A stretch of 64,000 bases of DNA from Stercoripulliclostridium_A sp045577735 (GTDB lineage: Bacteria > Bacillota > Clostridia > Christensenellales > DTU072): assembly GCA_045577735.1 (NCBI GenBank), contig JAZNIY010000027.1:25906-89905 (forward strand), given 5' to 3'. The notes under the pieces were generated by a model. That model was not told the DNA's origin. It did not search any database and worked only from the letters and a program-made list of their open reading frames with translations. How positions within the stretch are numbered: position 1 is the first letter of the stretch; each line of letters starts with the position of its first letter. The position numbers were made by a program, and so were the translations under genes. Shown in pieces: positions 60,967-64,000 of this stretch.

Positions 60967-62757
60967 ATGAAAGTAACTAACGATATTAAGTATATTGGCG
61001 TAAACGATCACAACATTGATTTGTTTGAGGGACAATACGTTGTTCCTAATGGTATGGCATACAATTCATATGCTATTTTAGACGACAAAATTGCCATTAT
61101 GGATACGGTTGACCAAAACTTTACCCACGAATGGTTGGATAACGTACAAAACGCACTTGGTAAAAGGCAACCCGATTACCTAATTATTCAGCATATGGAG
61201 CCCGATCATTCTGCTAATATAATGAATTTCGTTAAGGCATATCCTAACGTTACCATAGTGGCTTCTCAAAGAGCATTCCAAATGATGAAAAACTTTTTCG
61301 GCACCGACTTTGAGGGTAGACGTTTGGTGGTGGGTGAAGGATCTACGTTGTCACTTGGCAAGCATAACCTTACGTTTGTTACGGCACCCATGGTACACTG
61401 GCCGGAAGTAATCGTCACCTATGATTCAACCGACAAAATACTATTCTCTGCCGACGGTTTTGGTAAATTCGGTGCTCTTGACGTTGAAGAAAATTGGGCT
61501 TGTGAGGCAAGACGTTATTATATTGGCATAGTGGGCAAATACGGTGTTCAAGTTCAACACCTTCTAAAAAAAGCGTCCAATCTCGACATAGAAATTATAT
61601 GCCCTTTGCACGGACCTGTACTAAAAGAGAACTTAGGGTATTACCTAAACCTTTACAACACCTGGTCAAGTTATCAACCGGAGGAAGAGGGAATAGTTAT
61701 TGCATACACCTCCGTTTACGGCAACACGAAAAAGGCAGTAATGCTTCTTGAAGAAAAACTAAAAGCGAACGGTTGCCCCAAAGTTGTAGTTAACGATCTA
61801 GCAAGATGCGACATGGCAGAAGCCGTTGAGGATGCCTTCCGTTATAACAAGATAGTGTTTGCTACTACTACCTATAACGCAGAGATATTCCCCTTTATGC
61901 GTGAGTTTATAAACCACCTAACCGAGCGCAACTTTATGAATAGAACGGTTGCATTCATTGAAAATGGTAGCTGGGCTCCCATGGCAACCAAGGTTATGAA
62001 AGGACTGCTTGAAAAGAGCAAGAATTTGAACTATGCTGAAAACACAGTAAAGATAATTTCTACACTTAATGAAGAGAGTACGGCACAAGTTGAGGCCCTT
62101 GCTAATGAACTTTGCAAAGAGTACCTTGCAAGTCAAGATGAAACGGCTAACAAGAATGATATGAGTGCGTTATTTAATATTGGTTACGGCCTTTACGTTG
62201 TAACTTCTAACGATGGTAAAAAGGACAATGGACTAATTGTTAATACCGTAACTCAATTAACCAATACTCCCAATAGAGTGGCAGTTACGATCAACAAGGA
62301 AAACTATTCACACCACATTATTAAGCAAACTGGTAAAATGAACGTTAACTGCTTAACGACGGACGCGCCTTTCCAAGTGTTTGAAAAGTTTGGGTTTACC
62401 TCCGGAAGAAACGAGGACAAGTTCAAGGATTGCACCCCAAACCGTTCCGATAACGGGCTTATATTCCTTCCAAGACATATTAACTCATTTATGTCATTAA
62501 AGGTAGACAAATATGTTGATATGGATACCCATGGTATGTTTATTTGTTCAATTACGGAAGCTCGTGTTTTGTCGGACAAGGAAACCATGACCTATACCTA
62601 TTATATGAATAACGTTAAACCTAGACCCGAAACCGACAGCAAGAAGGGCTACGTATGTAACGTATGTGGATACATCTATGAAGGAGAGGTGCTCCCTGAC
62701 GATATTATTTGTCCTTTGTGCAAACACGGCGCAACGGATTTTACCAAAATACAATAG
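60967..62757 (+). CDS. Flavodiiron protein fused to flavin reductase and rubredoxin
   Basis: A 596-residue modular enzyme expected to reduce O2 (or NO) to water (or N2O). Residues 1 to about 250 are a metallo-beta-lactamase diiron domain with His76, Glu78, Asp80 and His81 in QHMEPDHSAN, then VHWPEV, FSADGFGKFG and CPLHGPVL for the remaining ligands. Residues about 255-395 are a flavodoxin domain (AYTSVYGNTKKAV). Residues about 400-560 are a flavin-reductase-like FMN domain (NGLIVNTVTQLTNTPNRVAV). Residues 560-596 are a rubredoxin (CNVCGY and CPLCKHG). The fusion joins the electron carriers to the catalyst. A free rubredoxin gene follows. Confidence 0.92.
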   Translation: MKVTNDIKYIGVNDHNIDLFEGQYVVPNGMAYNSYAILDDKIAIMDTVDQNFTHEWLDNVQNALGKRQPDYLIIQHMEPDHSANIMNFVKAYPNVTIVASQRAFQMMKNFFGTDFEGRRLVVGEGSTLSLGKHNLTFVTAPMVHWPEVIVTYDSTDKILFSADGFGKFGALDVEENWACEARRYYIGIVGKYGVQVQHLLKKASNLDIEIICPLHGPVLKENLGYYLNLYNTWSSYQPEEEGIVIAYTSVYGNTKKAVMLLEEKLKANGCPKVVVNDLARCDMAEAVEDAFRYNKIVFATTTYNAEIFPFMREFINHLTERNFMNRTVAFIENGSWAPMATKVMKGLLEKSKNLNYAENTVKIISTLNEESTAQVEALANELCKEYLASQDETANKNDMSALFNIGYGLYVVTSNDGKKDNGLIVNTVTQLTNTPNRVAVTINKENYSHHIIKQTGKMNVNCLTTDAPFQVFEKFGFTSGRNEDKFKDCTPNRSDNGLIFLPRHINSFMSLKVDKYVDMDTHGMFICSITEARVLSDKETMTYTYYMNNVKPRPETDSKKGYVCNVCGYIYEGEVLPDDIICPLCKHGATDFTKIQ

Positions 62758-62798
62758 AGATTTAGCTCTAAAACTATAGAAATAAAAGGAGAATAAAT

Positions 62799-62954
62799 AT
62801 GAAATACGTATGTGACGTTTGTGGTTACGTTTATGACGAAGATCTTGGTGACGTAGAAAACGGCATTGAAGCCGGAACAAAATGGGAAAATGTTCCCGAA
62901 GATTTCGTTTGCCCCCTCTGTGGCGTAGGCAAAGATGAATTTAGTATGGAATAA
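62799..62954 (+). CDS. Rubredoxin
   Basis: A 51-residue gene with AAAAGGAG upstream of its ATG. It encodes the two CxxC knuckles CDVCGY (residues 5-10) and CPLCGVGK near residue 40 that hold a single Fe, with the conserved core GIEAGTKWENVPEDFVCP. It follows the flavodiiron gene and probably supplies it with electrons. It is perfectly standard in length. Confidence 0.95.
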   Translation: MKYVCDVCGYVYDEDLGDVENGIEAGTKWENVPEDFVCPLCGVGKDEFSME

Positions 62955-62989
62955 CAAAAAGCCCCACGTTTAACGTGGGGCTTTTTGTT
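62953..62989. terminator. Bidirectional terminator after rubredoxin
   Basis: A perfect 16-bp stem (62953-62968 with 62974-62989, core GCCCCACG/CGTGGGGC) with A- and T-rich outer arms serves both converging genes. Confidence 0.93.
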
Positions 62990-63001
62990 GGCGCAGTTTT
63001 A

Positions 63002-63340
63002 TTAAGCCTTTAAGATATCTTCTGCGAGAGCGTTTATTTTGCTTGCATTCTTTCTTTTTGCTGAGGTGAGCATTTTATTGTATATGGGGTAGGTGATTAG
63101 GCACATAACGATACCACCAATACCTATTACGATGCCTACTGCCATAAGGTCAAATAATACTTTCATTGCTAGGCACATACCAAAGCCTAGTACAAGGGCG
63201 GAAATGATGCCGAATGTGTATGCAAATGCCGTTGCGGGGCGTTTGATTTTTCTGTCGAGTTTTTTTAGTTCGTCAACTCTTGAAGGTTTCTTTTCTTCGT
63301 ATGATGCGGTAATTTTCTTAACGGTTTCTCTGTAATTCAT
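63002..63340 (-). CDS. Small two-helix membrane protein of unknown function
   Basis: A 112-residue protein with a basic, charged N-terminus (residues 1-35), two membrane helices (about 38-60 and 67-87) and a basic C-terminus, so both ends probably face the cytoplasm. AGGAGA lies upstream of the ATG. I do not recognise the family. It is convergent with the rubredoxin gene and shares its terminator. Confidence 0.75.
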   Translation of the reverse strand: MNYRETVKKITASYEEKKPSRVDELKKLDRKIKRPATAFAYTFGIISALVLGFGMCLAMKVLFDLMAVGIVIGIGGIVMCLITYPIYNKMLTSAKRKNASKINALAEDILKA

Positions 63341-63439
63341 GATTTATATCTCCTATGGTTTCATTATTCTTTTTAGGGGCGGGCCTACCGTTCAGTAAAG
63401 CCCGCAAAAAAGGGGAAGAGAATTATCCCTTGTGGGATA

Positions 63440-63520
63440 CTACTTTTTGGCATTGGCAATACGTTCTTCTGCAACTTGTCTGCGCGCGTTTGCTTCTTGG
63501 ATTTGTGCCTCTCTTTCAGC
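63440..63520 (-). pseudogene. C-terminal gene remnant beside the rRNA operon
   Basis: Read on the minus strand, 26 codons ending in TAG encode a charged helix (EREAQIQEANARRQVAEER core), protein-like in composition. The frame has a TAA directly before the first of these codons and no start codon or ribosome site. It looks like the surviving tail of a lost gene, though a chance frame is possible. The rest of 63341-63560 holds a GC hairpin (GCGGGC...GCCCGC, 63377-63403) and no gene. Confidence 0.35.
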
Positions 63521-63568
63521 TTATATCATAATTTTATTTACGCGCGTACGTAATTTATAGAAAATTGA

Positions 63569-63600
63569 TTGACATTAAGTGTTTTAAAGTGTAGGATAAT
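63569..63600 (+). promoter_or_regulatory. Upstream rRNA operon promoter (P1)
   Basis: TTGACA (63569-63574) is followed after 17 bp by TAGGAT (63592-63597). An alternating CGCGCGTACG tract (63541-63550) and AT-rich DNA lie upstream, where an UP element would sit. Confidence 0.5.
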
Positions 63601-63724
63601 AACAATCGAGTCAAAAAGGAAGATTCCTTTAGGAGAAAATAGCACTTTAAAAAGTTAATAAACCAAAGAAAACGGGTGACAAAAAAATTATTAAAAAATT
63701 TTTAAAAAAATTATAAAAAATTTG

Positions 63725-63753
63725 TTGACACCTAAAATCTTTTGGTATATTAT
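63725..63753 (+). promoter_or_regulatory. Main rRNA operon promoter (P2)
   Basis: TTGACA (63725-63730) and TATTAT (63748-63753) are 17 bp apart, preceded by an A/T-tract stretch (63680-63722) like an UP element. The leader has CCTTGAAAATTGAAC, a typical Bacillota rRNA leader motif. Confidence 0.85.
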
Positions 63754-63850
63754 ATAAAGGCTGTCCGCGATGGGCAGTTTAAATGTACCTTGAAAATTGA
63801 ACAGACAGTAAGAAGCGAGAATAAAGTGTTAAATAACACTAAACACACAG

Positions 63851-63878
63851 GTCATCGTAAGATGACAGTTAATTTTTT
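63851..63878 (+). other. Terminator-like hairpin in the rRNA leader
   Basis: GTCATC-GTAA-GATGAC, capped by a GNRA-type loop, is followed by AGTTAAT7. Such a structure in an rRNA leader would need antitermination to be read through, or may be part of precursor processing. Confidence 0.45.
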
Positions 63879-63936
63879 TGAGAATTAAATGCTTCAAAAT
63901 TTTACGCTAGTAAAAGAGAAGTTTTAAGCTAAGATT

Positions 63937-64000
63937 GAACTAAAGAGTTTGATCCTGGCTCAGGACGAACGCTGGCGGCATGCCTAACACATGCAAGTCG
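63937..64000 (+). rRNA. 16S ribosomal RNA, 5' end, continues beyond window
   Basis: The universal AGAGTTTGATCCTGGCTCAG starts at 63944, equivalent to E. coli position 8, so the mature 5' end should be near 63937. It is followed by GACGAACGCTGGCGG, then CATGCCTAACACATGCAAGTCG-type sequence. Only 64 nt are in the window. Confidence 0.95.

Noticed and set aside
63377..63403. Terminator for the small membrane protein locus
   Set aside because: The GCGGGC/GCCCGC hairpin lies upstream of that gene and has no T-run on the correct side in either direction.

Overview
The window looks like chromosome from an anaerobic, low-GC member of the Bacillota, probably an uncultured Clostridia-type lineage. The evidence is strong Shine-Dalgarno sites (AGGAGG type), promoters close to TTGACA-17-TATAAT, a PyrK/PyrD-1B dihydroorotate dehydrogenase, a flavodiiron/rubredoxin set for oxygen detoxification, a clostridial Crp/Fnr regulator and the 5' end of a 16S rRNA gene. 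TGA acts as a stop. No transposase, integrase, phage gene or CRISPR array is visible, so I read this as core chromosome with several large, fast-evolving surface-protein loci.

Layout. 1-692: 3' part of folD. 939-10260: a compact, largely overlapping de novo pyrimidine operon, pyrB-pyrC-carA-carB-pyrK-pyrD-pyrF-pyrE, whose CarA has lost its glutaminase nucleophile. 10321-13243: a class I aminotransferase and a leucine-rich-repeat protein, both on the minus strand. 13350-14016: a 226-bp tandem repeat running into tRNA-Thr(GGT). 14158-16031: convergent SIS-domain sugar isomerase and nagB. 16267-25777: ABC exporter, two tandem paralogous membrane-anchored Ig-like/beta-helix proteins, a small membrane-anchored protein of unknown function and an MTA/SAH nucleosidase. 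25874-27841: a fused GlmM-GlmU(C-terminal) protein. 27986-40504: one ORF for a 4172-residue surface protein. 40692-45715: XRE-cupin regulator plus potABCD. 45871-49411: GH38 alpha-mannosidase and a NUDIX hydrolase. 49521-52324: TrkA/TrkH potassium uptake, followed by two copies of a palindromic element. 52672-57922: RimK-like ligase, B-repeat/GLUG lipoprotein, YcxB-like protein, XRE-cupin protein and an esterase. 57984-58060: tRNA-Arg(ACG) followed by a second duplicated hairpin repeat. 58410-62954: Crp/Fnr regulator, D-lactate-type dehydrogenase, ferredoxin-like protein, flavodiiron fusion and rubredoxin. 63002-64000: small membrane protein, a gene remnant, and the promoters and start of an rRNA operon.

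How the genes work together. The pyr operon holds all enzymes from carbamoyl phosphate to UMP; the damaged CarA suggests the synthase may run on free ammonia. NagB, the SIS protein and the GlmM-GlmU fusion touch the amino-sugar node (GlcN-6-P to GlcN-1-P to GlcNAc-1-P). The 58-63 kb genes form an oxygen and redox response group around a Crp/Fnr regulator. The surface proteins are held by N-terminal membrane segments or a lipobox, and no LPXTG sorting signal is visible.

The observations most worth following are the degenerate CarA, the GlmM-GlmU fusion, a recurring TTGCG(CG/TG) tract inside the spacer of several otherwise unrelated promoters, the anchored-paralogue/ABC exporter locus, the giant protein, and three families of palindromic intergenic repeats, two of them lying directly against tRNA genes.
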